Assembly (NCBI RefSeq): GCF_900113275.1
Contig: NZ_FOOU01000013.1
Location: 62,001-126,000, forward strand
From: Neptunomonas qingdaonensis
GTDB lineage: Bacteria > Pseudomonadota > Gammaproteobacteria > Pseudomonadales > Balneatricaceae
Length of the DNA stretch: 64,000 nucleotides
Direction of reading: 5' to 3'
This document shows positions 8,137 to 16,634 of this stretch, piece after piece; the stretch's first letter is position 1; every line of letters starts with the position of its first letter. Under the pieces are notes generated by a model, which was not told the origin of the DNA, searched no databases, and was given only the letters and a program-made list of their open reading frames with translations. The position numbers were made by a program, and so were the translations under genes.

Positions 8137-9753
8137 TTGATCTCCACCGCAAACATCACCATGCAATTTGGCACCACGCCATTGTTCGAAAATATCTCAG
8201 TAAAATTTGGCAACGGTAATCGTTACGGCCTGATTGGCGCAAATGGCTGCGGAAAAACCACCTTTATGAAGATTCTGGACGGTAGCCTTGCGCCTACTTC
8301 CGGTAATGTCTCGATCTCCGCGAACCAACGTGTCGGTAAACTGCATCAGGACCAGTTCGCCTTTGAACAGTTCAGTGTGGTTAATACGGTCATCATGGGC
8401 CACAAAGAGCTATGGGAGATCAAACAGGAACGCGAGCGTATCTACTCCCTGCCGGAGATGTCTGAAGAGGAAGGGATGAAAGTTGCAGAACTCGAAGTCA
8501 TCTTTGCCGAGATGGATGGCTACAGTGCAGAAAGCCGTGCAGAAGAAATATTGCTGGGTGCCGGTATTGATCAGTCCCTGTTTTATGGTCCGATGAGCAG
8601 TGTTGCACCCGGTTGGAAATTACGCGTGCTACTCGCTCAAGCGCTGTTTTCAGACCCGGATATTTTGCTGTTGGATGAGCCAACCAACAACCTGGATATC
8701 AACTCCATTCGCTGGTTGGAAGCGCTACTTAACGAGCGCAAGAGTACCATGGTCATCATCTCGCATGATCGCCATTTCCTGAATGCGGTTTGTACTCATA
8801 TGGCTGATATCGACTATCGCGAGCTGCGTGTTTATCCAGGCAACTATGACGACTTTATGATGGCGGCAACTCAGGTACAGGAGCGTCTGCTCTCTGAGAA
8901 CGCTAAAAAGAGCGCACAAATAGCCGACTTGCAGCAATTTGTCAGCCGTTTTTCTGCTAATGCTTCTAAAGCTAAACAAGCAACATCACGTGCGAAAAAG
9001 ATCGATAAAATCCAGTTGGATGAAGTAAAACCTTCCAGCCGTATTAACCCTTTTATCCGCTTCAATCAAGATAAGAAACTGTTTCGTCAGGCACTTGTTT
9101 TGGAAGACCTGGGACATGCGTTTGATGGAGAGCCGCTATTCACAGGTGGCAACATCATCCTGGATGCGGGTAGCCGCTTAGCTATCATCGGTGAAAATGG
9201 TGCAGGCAAAACGACCCTGTTACGTTGTTTGCTAGGCCAGTTAAGCCCTAAGCAAGGTGTTGTTAAGTGGTCAGAAAACGTCAATTTCGGCTACTGCCCA
9301 CAGGACAGCAGCGCTGACTTTAACTCGGATCTTAATCTGTTCGATTGGATGAGCCAGTGGCGTAAACCCAACCATGGCGATCAGATTGTGCGCTCAACAC
9401 TCGGACGGCTGTTGTTTTCGGCTGATGACTACAACAAAAAAGCCAAAGTCTGCTCCGGTGGTGAAAAGAACCGTCTGCTGTTCGGCAAGTTGATGATGTC
9501 TGATCCCAACGTTCTGATTATGGACGAACCGACCAACCATCTGGATATGGAAGCGATAGAAGCGTTAAACATGGCACTGGAACATTACCCAGGCACTCTG
9601 ATTTTCGTCAGCCACGACCGTGAGTTCGTCTCCTCATTGGCCACCCGTGTCATCGAGATCAAAGGTAAAAAACTGATCGATTTCCAGGGTACCTATGAAG
9701 AGTATCTGGCAGACCAGTTGGCCATGGAAAAGAAACTAAGCAAGCGCGGCTAA
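8137..9753 (+). CDS. ybiT: ABC-F family ATPase (YbiT type)
   Basis: ABC-F proteins act on ribosomes rather than membranes and have two ATPase cassettes and no transmembrane segment. Cassette 1 has Walker [10 protein letters not shown] and Walker [12 protein letters not shown]; cassette 2 has GENGAGKTT, signature SGGEKNR and LIMDEPTNH. The basic linker near residues 250-310 is the ribosome-contacting P-site tRNA motif region. The sequence [17 protein letters not shown] and [11 protein letters not shown] follow E. coli YbiT closely, and 538 residues fits its length of 530. The start is a TTG with AGGA eight bases upstream, aligned to the YbiT N-terminus. A hairpin follows the stop codon. Confidence 0.93.
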   Translation: MISTANITMQFGTTPLFENISVKFGNGNRYGLIGANGCGKTTFMKILDGSLAPTSGNVSISANQRVGKLHQDQFAFEQFSVVNTVIMGHKELWEIKQERERIYSLPEMSEEEGMKVAELEVIFAEMDGYSAESRAEEILLGAGIDQSLFYGPMSSVAPGWKLRVLLAQALFSDPDILLLDEPTNNLDINSIRWLEALLNERKSTMVIISHDRHFLNAVCTHMADIDYRELRVYPGNYDDFMMAATQVQERLLSENAKKSAQIADLQQFVSRFSANASKAKQATSRAKKIDKIQLDEVKPSSRINPFIRFNQDKKLFRQALVLEDLGHAFDGEPLFTGGNIILDAGSRLAIIGENGAGKTTLLRCLLGQLSPKQGVVKWSENVNFGYCPQDSSADFNSDLNLFDWMSQWRKPNHGDQIVRSTLGRLLFSADDYNKKAKVCSGGEKNRLLFGKLMMSDPNVLIMDEPTNHLDMEAIEALNMALEHYPGTLIFVSHDREFVSSLATRVIEIKGKKLIDFQGTYEEYLADQLAMEKKLSKRG

Positions 9754-9760
9754 TCCCCTC

Positions 9761-9788
9761 AGGCAGGAGCGATATATTCCTCCTGCCT
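9761..9788 (+). terminator. Probable terminator of ybiT
   Basis: Arms AGGCAGGAG and CTCCTGCCT form a 9-bp stem seven bases after the stop codon, followed by a pyrimidine-rich but broken T-tract. Confidence 0.65.
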
Positions 9789-9864
9789 TCTTCCCTGTCA
9801 TCTCTTTTGCCGCTTCACTTCATATTTTTTGTAACGCCTGCCCACTGACTCAGTGCTTTCAACT

Positions 9865-9938
9865 GGAACCAAAAACGGACCTTTCTATCAATGGGACCAT
9901 TTTCGGTTCAATTTGACTTAAGGAACCATTAATGGTTT
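9865..9938. promoter_or_regulatory. Three tandem 17-bp operator-like sites upstream of the SatD-like gene
   Basis: Three copies of the pattern GGAACC-N5-CGGTTC lie at 9865-9881 (GGAACC/CGGACC), 9893-9909 (GGGACC/CGGTTC) and 9922-9938 (GGAACC/TGGTTT). The start-to-start spacings are 28 and 29 bp. The third contains a perfect 14-bp palindrome (AACCATT and its complement). Site 3 ends 33 bases before the preferred start codon. No such sites occur at neighbouring genes. The downstream protein has a C-terminal HTH, so autoregulation is the simplest reading. Confidence 0.7.
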
Positions 9939-9970
9939 TATTTGAGCTACGCTGCAATCAGAGAAAGCTA

Positions 9971-10606
9971 ATGTCCACCCTCTCAGTATTAACAGGCGAT
10001 ATTGTCAACTCGCGGAACATTGATGCGAAACATTACGACACGATGCTGTACAGTTTGCAGCAAACACTTACCGAAATAAAAGAACACTACGCCGGCGTGT
10101 ATGAAATATTTCGCGGTGATAGTTTTCAGGTGACATTTAAAGACCCTATCCCTGCTATGCGCTGCGCACTGTTATTGAAAATGGCACTGATCGCCTCTTC
10201 ACCTAATGCCCCAGTAGAGGTTCGCTTGGCATTAGGGGTAGGCGGATACCGCGATTTGAGAAACAACAGCGGCACGTCCAGCGGCGAAGCATTCGAACTC
10301 TCCGGAATGGGTTTAGAGGCGCTGAAAAACAGTGATATTGCACTCCTCAGCAACATCACTCCACTGAATAACCAACTGCAATTAGCGACTCAATTCTTAA
10401 ACTTTCAACTTTCAAGCATCACCCCAAAACAGGCAGAGGCTGTTTTAGCCTATATTCGCTGTGACTTTGGCGACCACCAACAAGTCGCCAAACAGATAGG
10501 CGGAAGCCGGTCAAATGCCAGTAAACTGTTACGCCGCAGTGGTGCCATTTTGATTCGTGATTATGTACTCTGCTTTGAAAAGACATTGGCGGATAATATT
10601 CAATGA
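9971..10606 (+). CDS. SatD-like protein: nucleotidyl-cyclase-like domain plus C-terminal HTH
   Basis: The 211-residue protein resembles the SatD family (named from the Streptococcus mutans sat operon; function poorly known). The start MSTLSVLTGDIVNSR is typical, and an ATG 39 bases upstream lies inside an operator-like site, so I prefer the inner ATG. The order of motifs looks like a minimal class III nucleotidyl cyclase: TGDIVNS with D10, then FRGDSFQVTF with D50, then VRLALGVGGY and GEAFELSGMGLEAL. Those two Asp would be the metal ligands. Residues about 160-195 (QQVAKQIGGSRSNASKLLRRS) form an HTH. The gene overlaps the next by ATGA, so they are translationally coupled. Family call is good; cyclase-like reading is my inference. 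Confidence 0.7.
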   Translation: MSTLSVLTGDIVNSRNIDAKHYDTMLYSLQQTLTEIKEHYAGVYEIFRGDSFQVTFKDPIPAMRCALLLKMALIASSPNAPVEVRLALGVGGYRDLRNNSGTSSGEAFELSGMGLEALKNSDIALLSNITPLNNQLQLATQFLNFQLSSITPKQAEAVLAYIRCDFGDHQQVAKQIGGSRSNASKLLRRSGAILIRDYVLCFEKTLADNIQ

Positions 10607-11397
10607 ATGACATCAGCTTACTTCTGTTACTGATCATCGCTCACGTCATCGGTGATTTTTACCTGCAACCAAACCCGTGGGTCATATGCCGCTACCGCAA
10701 ACATTTTAAATCACCTTCACTCTACAAACATGCGGGCGTCCATGGGATTCTGACTTTTTTAATTTTAATACTGTTCAGTCCCATCAGTTTACTCACCTGT
10801 GTGGCGCTGGCAGCTTTCATCCTTATCTGCCACCTGAGCATCGACCTGCTAAAATCCTACCTTCAACCTAATTTGAGATGGTTTCTGCTCGATCAGGCAC
10901 TGCATATTCTTTGCCTGATCGCTGTTTGGGGATGGCTTGATGGCTGGAACCTGGGCACAGTAACATCTGGGCTAATCAATATAATCAACGAAAAATCGCT
11001 GATAATAGCGATGGCTTACATTATTTGCGCGAAACCGGCCTCTATCATCATCAGCCTGATTCTTAAAAAATGGACGCCTCATCTGGACAGAGCCAATGCA
11101 GGTACTGATATCACTACCGATGCAAGTAGCGTATTCACAGAGGGTGCTAGCGTCGGTAGCCTTAAGTCTGCCGGTGAAACCATAGGTTATCTGGAACGCT
11201 GGTTGGTACTTAGTTTCGTACTGCTTGATCTGTTGAGTGGTATTGGATTTTTACTCGCTGCAAAAAGCGTATTCCGTTTCAACGACCTGTCAAAAAGCAA
11301 AGATATGAAACTTACCGAGTACATCATGCTGGGGACGTTCAGCAGCGTGACCATTGCGCTGGGTGTGGGTCTGTTTGCAACATATATCATTAAATAA
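10603..11397 (+). CDS. DUF3307 multi-spanning membrane protein (SatE-like)
   Basis: The 264-residue membrane protein begins with the DUF3307 signature LLLLLIIAHVIGDFYLQPNPW and KHAGVHGILTFLILI. Around six to eight hydrophobic segments are visible, and a cytosolic-looking stretch (about 160-195, GTDITTDASSVFTEGASVG) separates two halves. DUF3307 genes are recurrently paired with SatD-like genes, as here with a four-base start-stop overlap. Function is unknown; pairing with a cyclase-like/HTH protein suggests a membrane effector or transporter whose partner regulates the operon. Confidence 0.8.
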   Translation: MNDISLLLLLIIAHVIGDFYLQPNPWVICRYRKHFKSPSLYKHAGVHGILTFLILILFSPISLLTCVALAAFILICHLSIDLLKSYLQPNLRWFLLDQALHILCLIAVWGWLDGWNLGTVTSGLINIINEKSLIIAMAYIICAKPASIIISLILKKWTPHLDRANAGTDITTDASSVFTEGASVGSLKSAGETIGYLERWLVLSFVLLDLLSGIGFLLAAKSVFRFNDLSKSKDMKLTEYIMLGTFSSVTIALGVGLFATYIIK

Positions 11398-11461
11398 CAA
11401 AAGCACCTTATTTTACAAAACACCAGCGGCCCACGCGATTATGCTGTCGTGTTGTTGTAAG

Positions 11462-11521
11462 CCGGAACTTCGGCCGGACTTTCGATCGGGCTTTCAACCG
11501 GACTTTCGACCGGACTACAAA
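11462..11521. repeat. Five tandem 12-bp repeats
   Basis: Consecutive 12-mers CCGGAACTTCGG, CCGGACTTTCGA, TCGGGCTTTCAA, CCGGACTTTCGA and CCGGACTACAAA lie in the gap between two convergent genes. Units 2 and 4 are identical. In one plus frame they would read as a Pro-Asp-Phe-Arg tetrapeptide period, but I see no sign that the frame is a gene. Confidence 0.8.
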
Positions 11522-11536
11522 ACTGAAGAGAATGAC

Positions 11537-11564
11537 CATGCTAGCGCCAATTGGCGCTAGCATG
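11537..11564. repeat. 28-bp perfect palindrome between convergent genes
   Basis: Each half is CATGCTAGCGCCAA and its exact complement, with no spacer; the RNA would form a 12-bp stem with an AATT loop. It lies 140 bases after the DUF3307 stop and 27 bases before the mscS-like stop on the other strand. It has no T-run. A bidirectional terminator is most likely; a protein-binding site is the alternative. Confidence 0.7.
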
Positions 11565-11590
11565 CGGATATCCTAAACAAATTTTCAATC

Positions 11591-12664
11591 TTACTTTTGA
11601 GATGGCATTTCTTTAATATACAAATCTTGTTTGGCGTAAGGGATTTCAATATTATTCGCCCTGAATTCCTTCAATATTGAACAATTGAGAATATCGATGA
11701 TACGCCCCTTAATTGCGGGTCTGTCTATCCATACTAGTAATTCAAAATCGAGCGATGAGCCGCTAAATCGACGAAACCTCACCCGAGGTTCAGGGTCCAT
11801 GCAAATCGATTTATCATTGTTGGCTACTGCCATTAACACGCTGCGAACCAAGTCGATATCTGCATCATAAGACACGCCAATAGGTAAGCGGCAGCGCGAC
11901 TTTTCATGTGGTCCGCCAGACTCATTGACAATTTTAGTATTGCCTATGACTGAATTCGGAATGGTAATTTCAATATCGTCTCTTGTTAGCATTCGCGTGC
12001 TGCGCAGCCCTATATGCGTAATTTCACCCCGCTCTCCGGAATCTAAGACAACATAATCGCCCACTTTATAGGGCGCGTCTGCCATAATAAACACCCCCGA
12101 AAACAAATTGGCCAAGGTGTCTTTGGCAGCAAAACCAACGGCAATACCGACGATACCCGCAGATGCGAGCCATGCCGTCATATCTACATTCCAGATAGAG
12201 AAAATTAAATATACAGAAAGGATAATAATTACGATATTCAGAATATTCTGAAAGAGCGGCAAGGTTTTATGATTAACGCTTAGGAAGCGAGCCGGGTTTA
12301 AAGCAAGGCTTTGAAGTAAAACTCTATTGCCTCTTAACAAAAACAATGTCCATATAAGCATGCCAATAGACGTTAGGATCGACAGCCATATAAATAAATA
12401 TTTTGGCTGTAAAATCGATATTGCGCTAGATAGACCGATGAGAAGAACCGTATAGTAAATAGGCCCATGTAGTAGCGCCCAAAAGCCATTGGCGAGATTT
12501 ATTTTCGAGCGCGCTATTATTCTTTTTAAGCCGGCAATAACGATATATTTGAAAATAGAGGCTATAACGAAGGAAATTAATACCACCATTGTCGCTTGTA
12601 TCATCGGACTGTCGCCGAATGATTCTAAAATGGGTGTAATAAATGTCTGAAACTGCTCAAGCAT
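11591..12664 (-). CDS. MscS-family small-conductance mechanosensitive channel
   Basis: MscS channels open under membrane tension and release solutes on hypo-osmotic shock. Four or five transmembrane segments occupy residues 15-185. The pore helix and following domain show the signature AGIVGIAVGFAAKDTLANLF, then VGDYVVLDSGERGEITHIGLRST and IPNSVIGNTKIVNES of the MscS beta-domain, then a C-terminal alpha/beta vestibule domain. The 357-residue length puts it with the medium-sized homologues that have one or two extra N-terminal helices compared with E. coli MscS. It is monocistronic and convergent with the DUF3307 gene. Confidence 0.93.
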   Translation of the reverse strand: MLEQFQTFITPILESFGDSPMIQATMVVLISFVIASIFKYIVIAGLKRIIARSKINLANGFWALLHGPIYYTVLLIGLSSAISILQPKYLFIWLSILTSIGMLIWTLFLLRGNRVLLQSLALNPARFLSVNHKTLPLFQNILNIVIIILSVYLIFSIWNVDMTAWLASAGIVGIAVGFAAKDTLANLFSGVFIMADAPYKVGDYVVLDSGERGEITHIGLRSTRMLTRDDIEITIPNSVIGNTKIVNESGGPHEKSRCRLPIGVSYDADIDLVRSVLMAVANNDKSICMDPEPRVRFRRFSGSSLDFELLVWIDRPAIKGRIIDILNCSILKEFRANNIEIPYAKQDLYIKEMPSQK

Positions 12665-12769
12665 AGTTAATATCTCAGCTTTTTGAGTGGAGGTGTAATG
12701 AGCGCACGAAAAGTACGTTTAAAAAATCAATTGATCCTTTTGAGTCTCGACTACGAGTCTTCAGTATAG

Positions 12770-13034
12770 TTGGGGTCAGACTAGAATTACACTAAGTTAA
12801 GCCTGTTTAGCACGATATCTGCGCCTATGTTTATCGCCGACATTTCGTGTCAGCTTGGTTTAATAATCAGAGTGGTTGTGGCCTTCGTTTGACCGCTTTG
12901 AATCGTTGAGCGACCTAATTCGCTGTGAATCCATTCAGATCAAGCGGTTGATCGAAGACTATAAACAGACATAAAGAATTGTTATTCTGACCCCAATTGC
13001 CTGAATTAAAGGATTGTTGCTCTGACCCCAATTA
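12770..13034. repeat. TCTGACCCCAATT repeats upstream of the cupin gene
   Basis: The core TCTGACCCCAA occurs in inverted orientation at 12770-12780, and directly within longer copies at 12976-12999 and 13013-13034. The 13013 copy is identical over 22 bases to one at 13519-13540 on the far side of the cupin gene. The 388-base gap otherwise holds only a short open frame at 12867-12974. Confidence 0.8.
12867..12974 (+). other. Short open C-terminus-like fragment, possibly a gene remnant
   Basis: This frame, with no start codon, reads SEWLWPSFDRFESLSDL and RCESIQIKRLIEDYKQT, then a stop. It has protein-like composition and ends just before the repeat cluster, so it may be the 3' end of a lost gene. 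I do not recognise the family. Confidence 0.3.
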
Positions 13035-13052
13035 ACTCCTGGAGACCGAACT

Positions 13053-13493
13053 ATGGACAAGTACATCGTAGTAACTCCTAATGACCGACCAGCTTCACTC
13101 AAGGTATTTGGAACCGACGTCACTGTACTGGCTGCCGCCTCACAGATAGGCGCTTACGGGATAACACATCAGCAGGGTGAAGAAGGAAGCGGCCCGCCAC
13201 CTCACAGTCACGGATGGGACGAGGCGTTTTTTGTGTTGTCGGGCGAAATTTCGTTTCAATGCGGTGAGGAAAAGTACTTATGCGCACCTGGTACGTTAGT
13301 CCATGTTCCGGGGAATACGGTCCATGCATTCACCTATGGTGCGGGGGGCGGCTCGATGCTGGAGTTAACAAGTCGGGAAAGTCGATCGGCAGAAATGTTC
13401 ACCGAAGTGGATGCTGAGATCGACCCAGCCAACCCTGATATCGGGAAAGCATTGAAAATACTCGAGCGAAACGGAATTAAGGTAGCAAAATAG
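13053..13493 (+). CDS. Single-domain cupin protein
   Basis: This 146-residue protein has the two cupin motifs: GPPPHSHGWDEAFFVLSGE, with two His and a Glu as metal ligands, and PGTLVHVPGNTVHAF with the last His. Such small cupins bind a divalent metal and may be dioxygenases, isomerases or sensors; the substrate cannot be deduced. GGAG precedes the ATG by nine bases. The gene lies exactly between two identical 22-bp direct repeats, which suggests acquisition as a cassette. No operon partner. Confidence 0.88.
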   Translation: MDKYIVVTPNDRPASLKVFGTDVTVLAAASQIGAYGITHQQGEEGSGPPPHSHGWDEAFFVLSGEISFQCGEEKYLCAPGTLVHVPGNTVHAFTYGAGGGSMLELTSRESRSAEMFTEVDAEIDPANPDIGKALKILERNGIKVAK

Positions 13494-13518
13494 CAGGTGC
13501 GTTGGTCTTGAATTGAGA

Positions 13519-13540
13519 ATTGTTGCTCTGACCCCAATTA
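13519..13540. repeat. Downstream direct-repeat copy flanking the cupin gene
   Basis: Same 22 bases as at 13013-13034, including core TCTGACCCCAATT, 25 bases after the cupin stop and directly before the convergent GGDEF gene. Confidence 0.85.
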
Positions 13541-13542
13541 CT

Positions 13543-15078
13543 CTAACCCATGAGGGCGTTGAGCTCGTGTTTATGTATATACATTCGTTTATCACTTACA
13601 CCCACTAATGTTTCGAGATCGCGCCCATCTTTCGGATAGGAGGAAACACCGAAGCTACCTGTAATATCCAGAGACTGGCCTGCAATATCAAAGGGCTGAT
13701 CAAAAATAGAAAGCAATTTATCTGGAATGTTGTAGTCCCATGCAGATAACTTGTTGACCTCTGGGAGCAGGATGACAAACTCGTCGCCATGAATGCGAGC
13801 TACAGTGTCTTCAGCCCTTAACGCCTGCTTTAATCTCAGTGCTATTTGAATGAGCAGTTCATTACCTGCATCATGCCCCCATGTATCATTAACCACTTTA
13901 AATTTATTTAAATCCAGATAGCAGATTGCGACAATACTACCGGAGCGCTCTGCCATTCGAATAGCTTGTTCCGCCCGGTCCATTAACAGGTTGGTATTAG
14001 GCAACCCCGTTAGTAGATCAAAGTTTGCCTGACTGTAAAGTTTGTCTCTTTCATATTTAGCCAAAATATCTCTGCTGTGGGCTTTTGATAGTCTGCTGGT
14101 TAAATAATAGAAAAACAGAACACCTGCCAATGTAATGCCCAGAATCTGTAACCAGTTGAAAGCCTTCCAACTAATGTCTTTTTCCAGCGTTAGTCTGAAA
14201 GGTTGGGACTCATTCTCCACCTGCACTGTTTTTGTGTATGTATACAGTGGGTAGGCAGATGCATCAGTCTTGATCGGTTCGACCAACACCTCTGCTACAT
14301 CTTCAGTATTTACCCTAGAAAAAGAGAGAGTGGAACGGTAGCCACTTTGCTCCATTAACCAGTTGGGAAGCAAATCCTTCCCTCTTATTGCCAACATAGC
14401 AAAATTTAAAAACGGCATCTTTGCATCATCAAGCTGGACATTTGGCATAGCCACGGCTGGCCGATATATAACGTACCCTTTGCCCCCTTCAAGAAGCTCA
14501 AACGGCCTTGAGGCAAGAGGTCTTAGGGCTTTTAAAGACCCAACCAGGGTGTCAATTAAAATACTTGATGAGCTCGCAAGATCTAATCCAAGTACCTCCA
14601 TTACCTCTGGAGACTCAGGCTCGATAAAACGAATGGGATAGTAAAATTGTTTTTCCGCAACAGTCGTTACCTGTCGGGTGCCAGTATAATCAAATCCATG
14701 TATTCTGAAGTCAGGATAACCTTTTATTCGCATTAAACGTTCAAAAGAGTCTCGAGCAGAATATGGCACTTTACTGGCAATTTCAAACATATACAGATCA
14801 GGGTATAGCCTTCGAATACCTTGAGCATACGCACGAATCTGATCATCTTGGATATCATGAGAGATGGCGATAAAGTTAGCAAACCCTTCTAATGCCACCT
14901 CAAAAGAATTTACTTTGGTTTCTATTTGATAAACAGCGGTATCTACCTCGTCCTCGAATGACTGTGCTAACCCGTTAAACTCAATCAAAAAAGCGAGCAG
15001 GACCGCGGCAATTGGACTTACAAAATAGAGAAGCTTGATGTGTAGTGGAATTGAAGGTAATTCTGTACAACGTCCCAT
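13543..15078 (-). CDS. Membrane diguanylate cyclase with CHASE sensor (HGDEF variant)
   Basis: The protein would make c-di-GMP in response to an extracytoplasmic signal. It has a TM helix at about residues 12-35, a periplasmic CHASE domain (about 50-280; IHGFDYTGTRQ, YPIRFIEPESPE, GLDLASS), a second TM helix (about 312-332) and a GGDEF domain (about 355-510). The active-site loop reads RIHGDEF, with His in place of the first Gly, so activity is not certain. The inhibitory I-site RAED stands five residues before it. I start it at the ATG with AAGGGA seven bases upstream; longer starts, including a TTG at 15111, have no ribosome site. Isolated gene. Confidence 0.88.
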   Translation of the reverse strand: MGRCTELPSIPLHIKLLYFVSPIAAVLLAFLIEFNGLAQSFEDEVDTAVYQIETKVNSFEVALEGFANFIAISHDIQDDQIRAYAQGIRRLYPDLYMFEIASKVPYSARDSFERLMRIKGYPDFRIHGFDYTGTRQVTTVAEKQFYYPIRFIEPESPEVMEVLGLDLASSSSILIDTLVGSLKALRPLASRPFELLEGGKGYVIYRPAVAMPNVQLDDAKMPFLNFAMLAIRGKDLLPNWLMEQSGYRSTLSFSRVNTEDVAEVLVEPIKTDASAYPLYTYTKTVQVENESQPFRLTLEKDISWKAFNWLQILGITLAGVLFFYYLTSRLSKAHSRDILAKYERDKLYSQANFDLLTGLPNTNLLMDRAEQAIRMAERSGSIVAICYLDLNKFKVVNDTWGHDAGNELLIQIALRLKQALRAEDTVARIHGDEFVILLPEVNKLSAWDYNIPDKLLSIFDQPFDIAGQSLDITGSFGVSSYPKDGRDLETLVGVSDKRMYIHKHELNALMG

Positions 15079-15390
15079 TTCAAATCCCTTTAGGTCAAAC
15101 ATTTCCATCAAAGCGTGTACTTTGTTACAAACAGAAGGTATTCAGTACCCATGGAAGCAGTTCAGTATCCATAGAACAACTCATCCCTATTGAAATAACT
15201 CTCGCTTACCTTTATGCCTGAACCTTTCAGGCTAACAGGAGAATTTTGTCTGATATTATAGACACCTAGCTAACGAAATATAAACAAAATCATTTCAAAT
15301 AGGAAAAATAAATGTCGATGATTAACCCCGTGCAAATTAAAACGAACGTTTAGTTTTTGCTGCTTTGTTTAATCTGTCTTCTGCTGTGTT
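15079..15390. other. Intergenic region with a 20-bp-spaced direct repeat
   Basis: Upstream of the CHASE-GGDEF gene, TTCAGTACCCATGGAA (15141-15156) recurs as TTCAGTATCCATAGAA (15161-15176), 14 of 16 matching with two-turn spacing. This could be an activator or repressor site. No coding signal. Confidence 0.45.
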
Positions 15391-15621
15391 TTATTCACTG
15401 TCATCAACTACTAAATTTACCAACTTTCTTACCGCTGGAGATACAATAATTACCATTGGAAAGGCCACAGAAAATGCAAAAGACCAGGCTTTGAGCCAAA
15501 TTAATATAATGCCATCGACTAAACCAACATTGAAAATGCTAATTAAAAGCGACATTAAGCATGACATCAGCAAAGCCATAAAAAATGCGAAAACATATGA
15601 CGTATATTTCTTGGGTATCAC
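15391..15621 (-). CDS. DUF2798 small membrane protein
   Basis: The 76-residue sequence MIPKKYTSYVFAFFMALLMS, then LISIFNVGLVDG and LIWLKAWSFAFSVAFP, is typical of DUF2798, a family with two transmembrane helices and unknown function. AGGA lies ten bases before the ATG. An opposite-strand frame covers the same bases but has no family resemblance, so the minus strand is chosen. No partner gene is evident. Confidence 0.85.
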   Translation of the reverse strand: MIPKKYTSYVFAFFMALLMSCLMSLLISIFNVGLVDGIILIWLKAWSFAFSVAFPMVIIVSPAVRKLVNLVVDDSE

Positions 15622-15885
15622 TTCTATTTCCTATAAATTAATCCCTAGTGCAGAATCATATCTCGTTAGTTATAAAGTTCAATAACGAAGCACTTTATTT
15701 CCGTATTCGAGGGCAAAGGGCAGCTCATCATGCAACCTTTCCGGGCCCATCTCAAAATAGAGTTTTTGTAGAGTAAAGTTCACCTGTCCCATCCGCCCTG
15801 CGCTGTGTGAAACTTTTCCTGTCTTTGGAATTTATCCGGATAAGCAATGTCGAATTTTTATCTTAATCAAATATCGGGATATTTT

Positions 15886-16599
15886 ATGGACACTCGAAGC
15901 CTGCTGGATCAACTGCTAAAATCCGGGACTGATTTTTTACAAAACAAAAATACCGATAGCACTGCCTCAACTCAAGGAGATACATCTCAACAAAGCACCT
16001 CCTTAGGCAGCCTGCTCTCCGATAATAAAGGTGGATTGCTGGCTGGAGGCGTACTGGGCCTGTTACTCGGCAGTAAAACGGGGCGAAAAGTAGGTGGCAA
16101 AGTGCTCACTTACGGCAGTCTTGCGGCATTAGGTACCGTTGCTTACAAAGCCTATAACAACTGGCAAGCGCAGCAAAACCATTCCTCAACTGCAGCCGCT
16201 GCGGCTCCCGCCGCTACCCCGTTAAGTGCCCTGCCCGCACAAGAAGCAGAAAAACATAGCCGTGCTGTATTATGCGCCATGATAGGCGCAGCAAAAGCAG
16301 ATGGGCATATTGATGAAAACGAGCGACGTTTAATTGACCAGGGAATTGCTAGTCTGACAAACGACTCGGAGTTACAACGCTGGTTTGATCAGGAACTACA
16401 TAAGCCCTTGAATCCAGTGGAAATAGCTCGTCACGCAAGCAGCCCGGAAATGGCCGCAGAGATGTACCTGGCCAGCTTATTGATCGTTGATGAAGACAGT
16501 TTTATGGAAAAAGCTTATCTGGATGAGCTAGCACGCCAACTGAAATTTGATCCTTCATTAAAGGCGGAGTTGGAAGCACAAGCAAAACAAGCGGCTTAG
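15886..16599 (+). CDS. DUF533 / YebE-like membrane-associated protein with TerB-like domain
   Basis: The 237-residue protein starts MDTRSLLDQLLKSGTDFLQ, as in pseudomonad DUF533 proteins; an ATG 39 bases upstream is therefore less likely. A Gly-rich hydrophobic segment (GGLLAGGVLGLLLGSKTGRK, about 48-70) is followed by an Ala/Pro-rich linker and a helical TerB-like domain (about 125-235) with AMIGAAKADGHIDENERR, the acidic metal-binding signature of tellurite-resistance TerB folds. The biochemical role is unknown. Monocistronic. Confidence 0.82.
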   Translation: MDTRSLLDQLLKSGTDFLQNKNTDSTASTQGDTSQQSTSLGSLLSDNKGGLLAGGVLGLLLGSKTGRKVGGKVLTYGSLAALGTVAYKAYNNWQAQQNHSSTAAAAAPAATPLSALPAQEAEKHSRAVLCAMIGAAKADGHIDENERRLIDQGIASLTNDSELQRWFDQELHKPLNPVEIARHASSPEMAAEMYLASLLIVDEDSFMEKAYLDELARQLKFDPSLKAELEAQAKQAA

Positions 16600-16634
16600 G
16601 CGTAACCCGGCCACCAACAGGCTTTCTCAACTCA

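Noticed and set aside
11354-11560. Plus frame encoding Pro-Asp-Phe-Arg repeats
   Set aside because: It overlaps the DUF3307 end in another frame and arises from the 12-bp DNA repeat; no start signal.
15365-15685. Plus-strand frame of 106 codons
   Set aside because: It mirrors the DUF2798 gene on the minus strand, which has a clear family match.
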